Shown piece by piece: positions 46,316 to 57,088 of a stretch of 64,000 bases of DNA. The position numbers and the translations under genes are program-made. Source of the stretch: Tolypothrix brevis GSE-NOS-MK-07-07A (GTDB taxonomy: Bacteria; Cyanobacteriota; Cyanobacteriia; Cyanobacteriales; Nostocaceae). Under the pieces are notes generated by a model. That model saw only the letters and a list, made by a program, of their open reading frames with translations. It was not told the DNA's origin and searched no databases. Positions within the stretch are counted from its first letter, which is position 1. The number at the start of each line of letters is the position of its first letter. Where the stretch lies: NCBI GenBank assembly GCA_019358985.1, contig JAHHIJ010000002.1:233037-297036 (forward strand). The letters are read 5' to 3'.

Positions 46316-46651
46316 ATGGCTTACAAAATTACCAGCCAATGTATTTCCTGCAATCTTTGTGAGACTGTATGTCCAGTTGGCGCCATTAAAGTAATTGACG
46401 GAAACCACTGGATTGACCCCGAACTTTGCACAAACTGCGTTGATAGTGTTTATAGCGTGCCTCAATGTAAAGCAGGTTGTCCCACTTGCAACGGCTGCGT
46501 TAAACAGCCAAACGATTACTGGGAATCATGGTTTGACACTTACAACAATATAGTTAAAAATCTCAAAAAAGAACCAGATTATTGGGAAACTTGGTTTAAC
46601 TCTTATTCCCAAAAATACTCCGAGCAATTGCAAAAAATCAACAGCAAATAA
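46316..46651 (+). CDS. fdxN: Ferredoxin FdxN (2[4Fe-4S])
   Basis: This bacterial-type ferredoxin probably supplies electrons to NifB. It has 111 residues with AAGGAG ahead of the ATG. Cluster motifs are CISCNLCETVCP (10-21) and CTNC...CKAGCP (about 42-61). A third group, CNGC, follows. The tail has a repeated segment, YWESWFDTYN and YWETWFNSYS. The gene is intact, unlike in strains where a large element interrupts fdxN. Confidence 0.95.
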   Translation: MAYKITSQCISCNLCETVCPVGAIKVIDGNHWIDPELCTNCVDSVYSVPQCKAGCPTCNGCVKQPNDYWESWFDTYNNIVKNLKKEPDYWETWFNSYSQKYSEQLQKINSK

Positions 46652-46699
46652 GAAGAAACCCCGACGATTAAAATCGCGGCTACACAAACGCTCGTCTGC

Positions 46700-46897
46700 C
46701 TTCGCGGACTAATCTAAAAATAGGGTTTCATATCATGACAGGTTTATTACACATACTGTAAAGACGTTCCGCCGGAACGTCTCTACGACGGTTACGATCT
46801 TCGCGGACTAATCTAAAAATAGGGTTTCATATCATGACAGGTTTATTACACATACTGTAAAGACGTTCCGGCGGAACGTCTCTACGACGGTTACGAT
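46700..46897. repeat. 99-bp tandem duplication containing palindromic repeat
   Basis: Two nearly identical 99-bp units (46700-46798 and 46799-46897) run from CTTCGCGGACTAATC to GACGGTTACGAT. They differ mainly in the palindrome centre (CCGCCGG versus CCGGCGG). Both contain an ATCATGTCC-family element. They form most of the 481-bp fdxN-nifS gap, together with a CTCGAAGAGAAGG-type repeat near 46998. Confidence 0.9.
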
Positions 46898-47132
46898 GTT
46901 TTTATTACTGTTATAGGACTTACGCAAAAACTCTCTTAAACTCTTGTTCCTTCTCCTTACGGAGACGCTTCGCGTAGCCGCGTGCCTCTCGAAGAGAAGG
47001 CTTCCTTGGCTTCTTCTCTGCGAGACGCGAAGCGCGAAGGCGGTTCGTTTCTCTTCAAATAAGATTGCTACACCTGTAAAAACTTTCAATATAAAGACAA
47101 ATTTGCGCTATTCTTAAATTAAGTAAAAAGCA

Positions 47133-48341
47133 ATGCAAAAGAACTGCATTTATCTGGATAACAACGCCACAACCAAAGTAGATCCAGAAGTAGTAGAGGC
47201 AATGATGCCTTACATGACAGATTTTTATGGTAATCCTTCGAGTATGCACACCTTTGGTGGGCAAGTTGGTAAAGCCGTAAAGCAAGCGCGTCAACAAGTT
47301 GCAGCCTTGCTGGGATGTGATGACTCGGAAATTATCTTCACCAGTTGCGGTACAGAAGGTGATAACGCTGCGATTCGTGCTGCATTGTTAGCGCAACCCG
47401 AAAAGCGTCACATCATTACCACCCAAGTTGAACATCCAGCAGTTCTGAATGTCTGCAAACAACTGGAAACTCAAGGTTACACCGTTACCTATTTGTCGGT
47501 GAATGGTCAGGGACAATTGGATCTAGATGAACTAGAAGCCTCCCTGACTGGTAACACCGCTTTGGTGACGATTATGTACGCCAATAACGAAACCGGTGTA
47601 ATTTTCCCAATTGAGCAAATTGGGTTGCGCGTCAAAGAATATGGTGCTATATTTCATGTAGATGCGGTGCAAGCGGTTGGTAAGATCCCGCTAAATATGA
47701 AGACCAGCACTGTAGATATGCTTACGATGTCCGGTCATAAAATCCACGGACCAAAAGGAATTGGTGTTCTATATGTGAAACGCGGTGTCAGATTCCGTCC
47801 CTTCCTAATTGGTGGACAACAAGAACGCGGACGCCGTTCAGGAACAGAAAACGTTCCCGGAATTATTGCCTTGGGCAAAGCTGCGGAACTGGAAATGCTA
47901 CACTTAGAAGAAGCGACGAAGCGAGAAAGAAAATTGCGCGATCGCCTCGAACAAGCTATACTCACCAAAATCCCCGATTGCGAAGTTAACGGCGATACAA
48001 CGCAGAGATTACCCAACACAACCAACATCGGCTTCAAGTATATCGAAGGTGAAGCAATTCTCCTTTACTTAAACCAACACGGCATTTGTGCATCTTCGGG
48101 TTCCGCTTGTAGCTCTGGTTCTCTCGAACCGTCTCACGTTCTGCGAGCAATGGGCTTACCCTACACCATTTTACACGGCTCAATCCGCTTCAGCCTCTGT
48201 CGCTACACAACAGAAGCTGAAATTGACCAAGTTATCGCGGTAATGCCCGATATTATCCAACGTCTGCGCGACATGTCACCCTTCAAAAACGATCAAGCAG
48301 GTTGGTTACAAGCACAAGAGCAAACACTCGCTCATCGCTAG
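47133..48341 (+). CDS. nifS: Cysteine desulfurase NifS
   Basis: NifS is a pyridoxal-phosphate enzyme that takes sulfur from cysteine for nitrogenase Fe-S clusters. It has 402 residues. LDNNATTKVDPEVVEAM lies at 6-22, HVDAVQAVGKIP near 175-186, the cofactor Lys is in SGHKIHGPKG (about 200) and the catalytic Cys is in SSGSACSSGS (about 329). It is followed by nifU after 152 bp, consistent with the NifS-NifU pair. Confidence 0.97.
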   Translation: MQKNCIYLDNNATTKVDPEVVEAMMPYMTDFYGNPSSMHTFGGQVGKAVKQARQQVAALLGCDDSEIIFTSCGTEGDNAAIRAALLAQPEKRHIITTQVEHPAVLNVCKQLETQGYTVTYLSVNGQGQLDLDELEASLTGNTALVTIMYANNETGVIFPIEQIGLRVKEYGAIFHVDAVQAVGKIPLNMKTSTVDMLTMSGHKIHGPKGIGVLYVKRGVRFRPFLIGGQQERGRRSGTENVPGIIALGKAAELEMLHLEEATKRERKLRDRLEQAILTKIPDCEVNGDTTQRLPNTTNIGFKYIEGEAILLYLNQHGICASSGSACSSGSLEPSHVLRAMGLPYTILHGSIRFSLCRYTTEAEIDQVIAVMPDIIQRLRDMSPFKNDQAGWLQAQEQTLAHR

Positions 48342-48493
48342 GGGGATTTGAAGAGGGGAAAAGGTTAAAGGGTAAAGGGTAAAGGTATCGAAATAAAGAG
48401 TAATTTAAATAACTCCGGAAATCTTTTTTCCCCCTTCCCCATCCTCAAATTGTCCAATTCCCAATGCCCTAATCTAAAATCTAAAATCAACTT

Positions 48494-49402
48494 ATGTGGG
48501 AATATACAGACAAAGTATTAGAACTCTTCTACAATCCCAAAAATCAGGGTGAAATTGAAGAAACTGCTGAACAAAATATTAAGGTTGCCACTGGTGAAGT
48601 CGGTAGTATTGCTTGCGGTGATGCTTTGAGATTGCATCTAAAAGTTCAAGTTGATACAGACAAGATTCTTGATGCACGCTTTCAAACCTTTGGTTGTACG
48701 AGTGCGATCGCTTCAAGTAGTGCTTTAACTGAATTAGTTAAAGGTTTAACTCTTGATGAAGCGCTGACAGTCACAAACAAAGACATCGCTAATTATTTAG
48801 GTGGACTTCCTGAAGCCAAAATGCATTGTTCGGTAATGGGACAAGAAGCTTTAGAAGCTGCTATCTTTAATTATCGAGGCATTGAGCGCGAAGTTCATGA
48901 CGATGATGATGAAGGAGCGCTAATTTGTACCTGTTTTGGCATCAGCGATACAAAGATTCGCCGCGTAATCAGAGATAATAATCTTATCACCGCAGAGGAA
49001 GTAACAAATTACGTTAAAGCCGGTGGCGGATGCGGATCTTGTTTAGCGACTATTGATGATATAATTAGAGATGTGCAAAGGGAATCTGCACTGCCAATCG
49101 CTGCTCCTGCAAGTAATAAGGGCGGGGTTGCTACAGAAATTGCTAAACCAGCCTTGACGACCGTCCAAAAAATCGCACTCATTCAAAAAGTATTGGATGA
49201 AGAAGTCAGACCTGTATTGCTAGCCGATGGTGGAGATGTCGAACTTTACGATGTCGAAGGCGATCACGTCAAGGTTTTACTTCAAGGTGCATGTGGTTCT
49301 TGTTCTAGTAGTACTGCAACCTTGAAAATTGCGATTGAAGCGAGATTGCGCGATCGCATTTCTCAAAGCATAGTCGTCGAAGCAGTTGAGCCATTGTTCT
49401 AA
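48494..49402 (+). CDS. nifU: Fe-S scaffold protein NifU
   Basis: NifU receives sulfur from NifS and assembles clusters for nitrogenase. It has 302 residues and three domains: an IscU-like N-terminus (MWEYTDKVLELFYNPKNQGE, FQTFGCTSAIASSSALTE), a central [2Fe-2S] BFD-like domain (ICTCFGISDTKIRR, GGGCGSCLATIDD) and a C-terminal Nfu domain (LADGGDVELYDVEGD, ACGSCSSSTATLK). All the expected cysteines are present. Confidence 0.97.
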   Translation: MWEYTDKVLELFYNPKNQGEIEETAEQNIKVATGEVGSIACGDALRLHLKVQVDTDKILDARFQTFGCTSAIASSSALTELVKGLTLDEALTVTNKDIANYLGGLPEAKMHCSVMGQEALEAAIFNYRGIEREVHDDDDEGALICTCFGISDTKIRRVIRDNNLITAEEVTNYVKAGGGCGSCLATIDDIIRDVQRESALPIAAPASNKGGVATEIAKPALTTVQKIALIQKVLDEEVRPVLLADGGDVELYDVEGDHVKVLLQGACGSCSSSTATLKIAIEARLRDRISQSIVVEAVEPLF

Positions 49403-49549
49403 GGTTTAAGTACTCTACAAATACGTCATAGTATCAGCCAAGTAGAGAAAGTAGGATTTGACCCACATAACTTGCGATCTTTCCGTCCTACTGACAAAAG
49501 ACAGCAACACCACATATTAGTCATCCAACTCGCTTCAAAGGAGAAAGAT

Positions 49550-49906
49550 ATGGACAAGTTGTACGATAAACTTGGCGGAAAACCAACTCTGGATAAAGTA
49601 GTCCAGGATTTCCACAAACGTATTTTAGCAGATAACACCCTCCAACCGTTTTTTGCTAAAACAGACATGGAAAAGCAAGGCAAGCATCAAGTTGCTTTCT
49701 TCGCTCAAATTTTTGAAGGTCCCAACGAATACAAGGGACGCCCAATGGAAGCAACCCACAAGGGTATGAATCTACAGCAGTCACACTTCGATGCGATCGT
49801 TAAGCATTTGAAAGATTCAATGGCTGTAGGTGGTGCTTCAGCTGAAGACACAAACGCGGCAGTTGCTCGTGTTGAAAAATTGAAGGGTACTATTTTAAAC
49901 AAATAG
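49550..49906 (+). CDS. glbN: Cyanoglobin, truncated hemoglobin GlbN
   Basis: This is a group I truncated hemoglobin of 118 residues. ATG at 49550 has AAGGAG 8 bp upstream; the open frame before it is not translated sequence of this family. Features include LYDKLGGKPTLDKVVQDFHKRI, the E-helix region KQGKHQVAFFAQIFEGP and the haem His in SHFDAIVKHL (about 79). A glbN between nifU and nifH is a known arrangement in some Nostoc, where it is thought to scavenge O2 for nitrogen-fixing cells. Confidence 0.93.
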   Translation: MDKLYDKLGGKPTLDKVVQDFHKRILADNTLQPFFAKTDMEKQGKHQVAFFAQIFEGPNEYKGRPMEATHKGMNLQQSHFDAIVKHLKDSMAVGGASAEDTNAAVARVEKLKGTILNK

Positions 49907-51228
<1,322 letters not shown>

Positions 51229-51375
51229 GTCGGTTTCAAAGAGAAAAGGAGTTTGATCTCCCTACCTTCTACCCCTTAGGGGACTACAAGTCCCCAACCC
51301 CAGAGGGAAGATCAGCAATAAAATATGCCCTTCCCTTCCCTATTCCCAGATCCTTAAGACCTACTGAGGCAGAAT
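51229..51375. other. nifH-nifD spacer with hairpin
   Basis: CCCCTTAGGGGACTACAAGTCCCC (near 51281, 24 nt in total) can form alternative stems. Such structures between nifH and nifD often stabilise the abundant nifH message. No other feature. Confidence 0.55.
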
Positions 51376-52173
51376 ATGACACCTCCAGAAAACAAGAACA
51401 TCATCGAAGAAAGAAAAGAACTAATTAAAGAAGTTCTCGAAGCTTACCCCGATAAAGCGAAGAAAAAACGGGAAAAGCACTTAAACGTATTTGAAGAAGG
51501 CAAAGCTGACTGCGGCGTTAAGTCTAACATCAAATCTCTTCCTGGTGTAATGACCGCTCGTGGTTGTGCTTATGCAGGTTCTAAGGGTGTGGTTTGGGGT
51601 CCCATCAAAGACATGATCCACATCAGCCACGGTCCTGTAGGTTGTGGTTACTGGTCTTGGTCTGGTCGTCGTAACTACTACATCGGTACCACAGGTATAG
51701 ACAGCTTTGGCACCATGAACTTCACCTCGGACTTCCAAGAAAGAGATATCGTTTTCGGTGGTGACAAAAAACTCTTCAAACTAATCGAAGAACTCGATGT
51801 ACTTTTCCCTCTCAACCGTGGTGTTTCCATTCAATCTGAATGTCCCATCGGTCTAATTGGGGATGACATCGAAGCTGTTGCTAAAAAAGCAGCAAAAGCA
51901 ATTGAAAAGCCTGTTGTTCCCGTGCGTTGCGAAGGCTTCCGGGGTGTTTCTCAGTCTTTGGGACACCACATTGCTAACGACATGGTTCGTGACTGGGTAT
52001 TCACCAGAGCAGACAAAGAGAAGAAAGAAGGTAAGTTGCAATTCGAGGGTACTCCCTACGATGTGGCAATTATTGGTGACTATAACATCGGTGGTGATGC
52101 TTGGGCTAGCCGCATTTTGTTAGAAGAAATCGGCTTGCGCGTAGTCGCTCAATGGTCTGGTGATGGCGCATAA
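51376..52173 (+). CDS. nifD: Nitrogenase MoFe protein alpha chain NifD, 5' part only (interrupted)
   Basis: The product has 265 codons instead of the usual ~480. The P-cluster cysteines are present: Cys64 in [11 protein letters not shown], Cys90 in [10 protein letters not shown] and Cys about 156 in [11 protein letters not shown]. Homology runs cleanly to [12 protein letters not shown] and then stops: one further codon (GCA) and TAA at 52171. The missing part would begin with the segment carrying the FeMo-cofactor Cys (normally in LIHCYRSMNYI), so this product alone cannot be active. No 3' part is found downstream. The sharp edge in well-conserved sequence suggests insertion of an excisable element. 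Confidence 0.95.
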   Translation: MTPPENKNIIEERKELIKEVLEAYPDKAKKKREKHLNVFEEGKADCGVKSNIKSLPGVMTARGCAYAGSKGVVWGPIKDMIHISHGPVGCGYWSWSGRRNYYIGTTGIDSFGTMNFTSDFQERDIVFGGDKKLFKLIEELDVLFPLNRGVSIQSECPIGLIGDDIEAVAKKAAKAIEKPVVPVRCEGFRGVSQSLGHHIANDMVRDWVFTRADKEKKEGKLQFEGTPYDVAIIGDYNIGGDAWASRILLEEIGLRVVAQWSGDGA

Positions 52174-52915
52174 CTACATACTAAGGTAAGAATGCAGAAC
52201 AGGAATTAGCTAGCATTAGCTGGGATGATGATTGAGATATAGATTACGAAGACGAGGAGGAGGAAGAGGAAGAAGAAAACCCCGAACAATAACAGCAAAA
52301 CGCCGACAACTGCGACGTTCGATCGAAATTGCCACCGACGCACTCTAACAACAGCCAGAAAAAGTACGAGCAATCCGCGATCGCCTGCATTTGAATTGTT
52401 GGTCGGTTCGCTACTCACCTACCATTTTTAGATCGAAATTCACGTCGCATCACAAGTTCGCCGTCCTCTTCTTTTCCGGTGTAAACGGGGCGTGAGTAGC
52501 AACGGAACAGAAAACCGGGTTAAGGCGTATTACATGAACACTACACATTTTTTTAGGCGCTAAAACCCTTGATTTATCGTTAAGAGGGTACTTGGCGATT
52601 TCAACAATGAGCTACGACAACTCTTAATAAAATCCTTATGCAATAAGACTTTTAAGCTTAACCCTGTTTTCTGTTCCGATGATACTCATACCCCAATGCG
52701 AAAGATAAATTAACACCATTCAGCGTCAGAAAAGTCGCGATCGTTAGTTTAGCCATCTCAATCTCCTTAATCTGCGGATTGATAAAAGTGCCATATCACT
52801 CACTGTCGGCAAAAGTTATACCAGGCTCGAAGCGAAAGACCAACAACATTAGTCTTGTTGTAATTTAATGTACTATAAATTGTATTACATATAAGAAATA
52901 TTTTGACCTGCTTTT
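52174..52915. other. 742-bp region after the nifD break, decayed coding traces
   Basis: An acidic frame with a run of Glu codons (52247-52285) is interrupted by stops, and short frames continue to about 52490. A DHFR-like fragment lies on the minus strand at 52658-52756. No complete gene or recombinase is visible. Confidence 0.55.
52658..52756 (-). pseudogene. N-terminal fragment of a dihydrofolate-reductase-family (RibD C-terminal) protein
   Basis: AAGGAGA lies 6 bp before ATG 52756. The first residues, MAKLTIATFLTLNGV, resemble the start of DHFR-like/RibD C-terminal domain proteins, but the frame ends after 32 codons. It is a remnant left by deletion. The family call rests on about 15 residues. 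Confidence 0.35.
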
Positions 52916-53779
52916 ATGTGCGAAAGTTTTAATCGTCAAACCCTCACAAATCGCGCTGTTGCGGCATCGCTAGCCATTGCATCCAAGCATGGTATAAGTG
53001 TTGACGACCCCAAAACACTTGCAGATGCTTACTCTGTAAGAGTTCACCTCCAACCAGCGCCAATTGTTGCCCGTGTCAGCACGCTAACCCCCATATTGCG
53101 TTACCCAATAGAATCGTGGCTGTTGCGTGAGATAGCAGTTTCAGAATTTTTGGCAGCAAAAAACGCTCCTGTTGTTCCACAAAGCGACCTTTTACCATCT
53201 GGTGTTCATTGTCACGATGGATTTTTTATGACTTTCTGGCATTACGTTCACCCTGTCTCTGATATTGTGCCGGAATCAGATACAGTGGGAAAAATGCTTG
53301 CCGAATTGCACGCGGTTTTAAAAGAATATCCGGGTGAGTTGCCACTTTTAGCACCACCATTCAACGATATTCCACGGGGAATTGAACGTTTGCAACAACT
53401 TGGGAATATTTTGAGTGACGAGGATTTGCGGCTATTGAGAGAAACTTACGATACATCTATTAGTCAATTCAAAAATTCAAGCGTGTCATTACAACCATTA
53501 CACGGTGATGCCCATGCTCGTAATTTGATTCCCACCGCAAAAGGGCTGCTATGGAACGATTTTGAGGATACTTGCATAGGTTCGGTTGGTTGGGATTTGG
53601 TTAATCTTGATGATGCTGGTAGAAAAGCCTACGGTGATGTTCCCGATTTGGAAGTATTAGAAATATACCAAACGCTGCGAAAAATTCATGGAGTTGTCTG
53701 GGTATTTTCTTTATCACCGGAGTTCCCCGATTGGGTTGAATATGCTCAAACTATGCTGAATGAGTTGCGTGATGTTTAA
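52916..53779 (+). CDS. APH-family phosphotransferase
   Basis: This aminoglycoside phosphotransferase/choline kinase-fold protein has 287 residues. The catalytic Brenner motif is LHGDAHARNLI (about 199) and the metal-binding Asp is in LLWNDFEDTCIG (about 217). The N-terminal lobe has the ESWLLREIAVSEFL helix. The natural substrate may be a small alcohol or drug and is unknown. The next gene starts 2 bp after its stop, so the two are co-transcribed. Confidence 0.85.
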   Translation: MCESFNRQTLTNRAVAASLAIASKHGISVDDPKTLADAYSVRVHLQPAPIVARVSTLTPILRYPIESWLLREIAVSEFLAAKNAPVVPQSDLLPSGVHCHDGFFMTFWHYVHPVSDIVPESDTVGKMLAELHAVLKEYPGELPLLAPPFNDIPRGIERLQQLGNILSDEDLRLLRETYDTSISQFKNSSVSLQPLHGDAHARNLIPTAKGLLWNDFEDTCIGSVGWDLVNLDDAGRKAYGDVPDLEVLEIYQTLRKIHGVVWVFSLSPEFPDWVEYAQTMLNELRDV

Positions 53780-53781
53780 GT

Positions 53782-54624
53782 ATGGAACAGATAAATATGG
53801 GACAAACAATGATTTATCATACTTATATTCCCAGACCTCCCCTATCCCAGTTTGTCAAATTTCTCTGGTCGAGTGAGGGTAATGACATACCCACTCCAAT
53901 GCTACAGTTGCTACCGATTGGGTCAATGGAATTAGTCATAAATCTCGATGCTGACACCATACCTCTGTTCGACAGAACGAGTCGGGAACGGTGTGGTAGT
54001 ACGAGTAGCATGAGATTATGTGGAATTCACTCCCAAAGCCTTATCATCGATAATCACAGTCAAATATCGGTGATGGGTGTGCGTTTTCAACCAGGTGGTA
54101 CTGTGCCATTTTTTCAAATTTCCCCCAGCGAATTGCACAATCAAGTAATATCCCTGGGTGAATTATGGAATTTCCATGCCGAAAAATTACGAGAAAATCT
54201 GCTTCAAGCCTCAACAATAAAAACTCGCTTTCTGGTTTTGGAACATTTTCTTTTAAGGATGATGCAGCCACACGAACCTCATCCAATTGTTGATTTTGCA
54301 TTGCGTGAATTTCAAAAATCATCAGTACCAACGGTTAACGAGGTGACAAACAAAATTGGCATTAGTAACCGCTATTTTGGGCAATTATTTTGTGATTTTG
54401 TTGGTATAACACCCAAGTCGTTTTGTCGTATTCAACGCTTACGACGAGTTCTTCTTCTTTTGGTTGGAAAAACATGCGCTGATTGGAGCGATATTGCTTT
54501 AACTTCTGGTTATTTCGACCAAGCCCATTTTATTCACGATTTCCGCAGTTTTACTGCTTGCAACCCCACAACCTATCTCAAACAACGAGGTTCACACCCT
54601 TGTCATATTTTACTCTCCAGATGA
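53782..54624 (+). CDS. AraC-family transcriptional regulator
   Basis: The product has 280 residues. The N-terminal sensor-like domain begins near YIPRPPLSQFVKFLWSSEGN and includes VMGVRFQPGGTVPFF. The C-terminal AraC domain (about 175-270) has two helix-turn-helix units: VNEVTNKIGISNRYFGQLF and DWSDIALTSGYFDQAHFIHDF, followed by PTTYL. ATG at 53782 is 2 bp after the phosphotransferase stop; internal ATGs exist. It likely regulates its own operon. Confidence 0.88.
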   Translation: MEQINMGQTMIYHTYIPRPPLSQFVKFLWSSEGNDIPTPMLQLLPIGSMELVINLDADTIPLFDRTSRERCGSTSSMRLCGIHSQSLIIDNHSQISVMGVRFQPGGTVPFFQISPSELHNQVISLGELWNFHAEKLRENLLQASTIKTRFLVLEHFLLRMMQPHEPHPIVDFALREFQKSSVPTVNEVTNKIGISNRYFGQLFCDFVGITPKSFCRIQRLRRVLLLLVGKTCADWSDIALTSGYFDQAHFIHDFRSFTACNPTTYLKQRGSHPCHILLSR

Positions 54625-54699
54625 AGTCATTTTTTTACAATATTTTCCATTGATGATGCGTCACAATTAAGAACCGAGTTAATTGGAAGGTTGTCAACG

Positions 54700-55200
54700 A
54701 TGCAATCATTATTAGAATTCTTCGCAGAAAACAAGAAGGATGATATTTTTACCATTGGGAAATACATTGAAAGCTACGTCACAGAAAACTGGCAAATAAT
54801 ACTGGAAAAACATCATGATAAATTATTGCGTGCATTCGAGCGAGCGGGAGATATGGCGTATGGGGCTTATTTAAACTTCCTCTTTCGACCCCTTCACATA
54901 CAATTAAAACAGATTAATTTATATCCAGAACCCAGATTTCCTGGAGATTTTAGTATATCCAGAGAGTGGGGAAATCAAAACGAAACTGACCAGCAGCGTT
55001 GGATGTGGAGTATTATCAAGTCAACAAAAGGAAATTTATTAGGTACGATTGTAACAATTACTTTTCACGACCATAACGAATTTCGTATTCCTCAAAAACC
55101 GGGAATTATTGCTTTATCTCAAACTGATAAAGATGCTGTTGTCGAAGCACTATCGTGGCGTTCTGTTGATTTTCAAAAAGCACGGGAATTTCAGGTTTAG
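54700..55200 (+). CDS. Hypothetical protein
   Basis: Not recognised. It has 166 residues from ATG 54700 (TTG 54691 is an alternative). It is soluble, with a helical first half (ENWQIILEKHHDKLLRAFERAG) and a more mixed second half (NLLGTIVTITFHDHNEFRIPQ). No membrane segment or known motif was seen. It lies 75 bp after the AraC gene on the same strand and may belong to the same unit. Confidence 0.6.
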   Translation: MQSLLEFFAENKKDDIFTIGKYIESYVTENWQIILEKHHDKLLRAFERAGDMAYGAYLNFLFRPLHIQLKQINLYPEPRFPGDFSISREWGNQNETDQQRWMWSIIKSTKGNLLGTIVTITFHDHNEFRIPQKPGIIALSQTDKDAVVEALSWRSVDFQKAREFQV

Positions 55201-55331
55201 TATGAGGAATACTTGCAGAATCGAGGTTAAATAGTGTAAAACTCTTTTTTCATAGTCAGCGAATTATCTAATTTGGTAGCCTACCATAAAATTAATTAGC
55301 CTCGCACCAATCGATTTATTCTAAAATAGCG

Positions 55332-55505
55332 ATCGCTACAAAACAAAACCTAGAAGTGGCTTTTGAACTAGCACAAAAAATATCACCAATCCCAGATATT
55401 TTGAGGTGGCTACCCGTGATTTCAAATATGGATCGAGTGACTCGAAATAAATATGTTGATTTGGTTCCCCGGCGATTACGAGAGTTTTTGCACAATTTGG
55501 AATAA
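55332..55505 (+). pseudogene. Possible C-terminal remnant of an unknown gene
   Basis: A frame without a good start reads ATKQNLEVAFELAQKI, then PDILRWLPVISNMDRVTRNK and a stop at 55503. The composition is protein-like and the frame is closed at the left by a stop and HIP1 sequence. Its source gene was not recognised. The remainder of the 55201-55571 gap is empty. Confidence 0.3.
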
Positions 55506-55571
55506 ATTCAAAGGCAACAACACAAAAAGTACTGAGGGAGCGACGATACTTAAATCAAGCATAATAAATAA

Positions 55572-56204
55572 TTATTCTTTCAACAGTAGACCTATTACTT
55601 CAATTCGATTCGTAATAATTCCATCAATTGGTAAATCTTTGACTTGCTCCAATTCTTCTTTTGTATCTACATCAGCAACATAAATTTTTAATCCAGCTTT
55701 TCGCGCTTGATTCAAAATAAGATTAGGCCAGCCAGGAAAACTTTTTAAATGACGTGCTGGTGCTGCGATCGCATACCTTCCACAAGATTTGGAAATACTT
55801 CCAGAAAATAACATTTTTAAATATTCCGATAAACATTCTTTGGCTTCTTTGCGAGTTGGAAATATTTTTTGCACCTCCGGTATTTGCTGTTGTAGTTGCG
55901 CGTGTAGTTCTTCACTTGAAAATAAATAGATATTTTGACGCTGTTGGGAAGGATATTTTTTTAATGAATTTCCGAGAAGTTTTATTGTTTTTTCAAATGT
56001 ATCCTTTTGGTCAACGAGGAATTTTTTATCGGGAAATTCTCGCATAATTTCAGCAAATGTCGGCATCATCCCCACATATTTACCGCGAAATGGGTAAGTT
56101 TTTCCATTGTCCGGGGTGTAACCATAGCCAATATCCAAGGTTTTCAAGTATTTCATGCTTTGTTCGTGGGTGATACCTTTACCGTTAGTTCGACAATAGA
56201 TTTT
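55572..56204 (-). pseudogene. Glycerophosphodiester phosphodiesterase, N-terminally truncated
   Basis: Reading from 56204, the frame gives YCRTNGKGITHEQ and then, from ATG 56156, LKTLDIGYGYTPDNG, MPTFAEIMREFPDKKFLVDQKD and, at the end, LPIDGIITNRIEVIG. These match the middle and end of GDPD enzymes, where RTTNGKG normally follows the His-Arg-Gly active-site start. The N-terminal catalytic part (HRG...ENT) is missing, replaced by unrelated HIP1-containing DNA, so activity is unlikely. Confidence 0.75.
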
Positions 56205-56386
56205 TGGACTGAGAGCGATCGCATAAGTATATATACTCGTTTAGCCAAAGTTTAGCCGAACGATAAAAATGTTTCCGCGCACCTATTGACCCTAACGTTA
56301 CGTGAGGCTCTAGGATCGAATTGTCTGGGGATTTAGATTAAATTACTAATGTAAATATGAACATCAAATCGACAAAAGATAAGGCA

Positions 56387-57088
56387 ATGAAAGTAGGAGA
56401 ACTTGCCAAACAAACAGGTATTTCGATACGGACTTTGCATTATTACGACGAGATTGGATTGCTTTCACCATCGGAACGCACAGAATCCGATTATCGTTTG
56501 TATTCGCAAGCCGATATTATCCGGTTACAACAAATTATCTCGTTGCGACAACTTGGTTTTTCCCTAATGGAAATCAAAGCATGTTTGCAGCAACCAGATT
56601 TCTCTTTGCAGCACACAATTCAACTTCACATCGCACGGTTGCGGGAGCAAATTGAATTATCTCAAAAGCTTCTACATCGATTAGAAGCACTCGCTGCTAA
56701 TTCGCAAACATCGCTCGATATAGATACATTAATTCAAACAATTGAGGTTATGACTATGTTTGAAAAATATTACACCCCCGAACAACTCGAAGCCTTAAAG
56801 CAACGTCAGGAATTGTTAGGAGAAGAACTAATTCACCAAGTAGAAAATGAATGGGAAGGATTAATCGCTCAAGCGCGCTTAGAAATGGAAAAAGGCACCG
56901 ATCCAGCTAGCGAGACGGTACAAAATATCGCTAAACGTTGGCAAGAATTGATTGCAGAGTTTACGGGTGGAAATCCAGGAATTGAGCAGTCTTTAAATAA
57001 TATGTACCAACAGGAAGGAGTGGAAACTGCAAGCCGGGGGATGGGTGATGCGGCGTTGTGGGAATATATGGGTAGAGCGCTAGCATAG
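56387..57088 (+). CDS. MerR-family regulator with TipAS-like domain, last codons cut by a stop
   Basis: ATG 56387 (MKVGELAKQTGISIRTLHYYDEIGLL, given as start position) is preferred over the in-frame ATG at 56357. The MerR winged helix (1-70) is followed by a coiled coil and a TipAS-like domain (about 120-233, EQLEALKQRQELLGEELI). After GRALA a TAG (57086) ends the frame, yet the same frame continues for about 20 sensible codons (LNPQLEEATNFDRELLECLG) to the next stop. This suggests a recent nonsense mutation that trims the C-terminus. Confidence 0.85.
   Translation: MKVGELAKQTGISIRTLHYYDEIGLLSPSERTESDYRLYSQADIIRLQQIISLRQLGFSLMEIKACLQQPDFSLQHTIQLHIARLREQIELSQKLLHRLEALAANSQTSLDIDTLIQTIEVMTMFEKYYTPEQLEALKQRQELLGEELIHQVENEWEGLIAQARLEMEKGTDPASETVQNIAKRWQELIAEFTGGNPGIEQSLNNMYQQEGVETASRGMGDAALWEYMGRALA

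Noticed and set aside
52200..52500. Acidic frame after nifD as a real gene
   Set aside because: Several stops interrupt it and the Glu run is low-complexity; no start fits.
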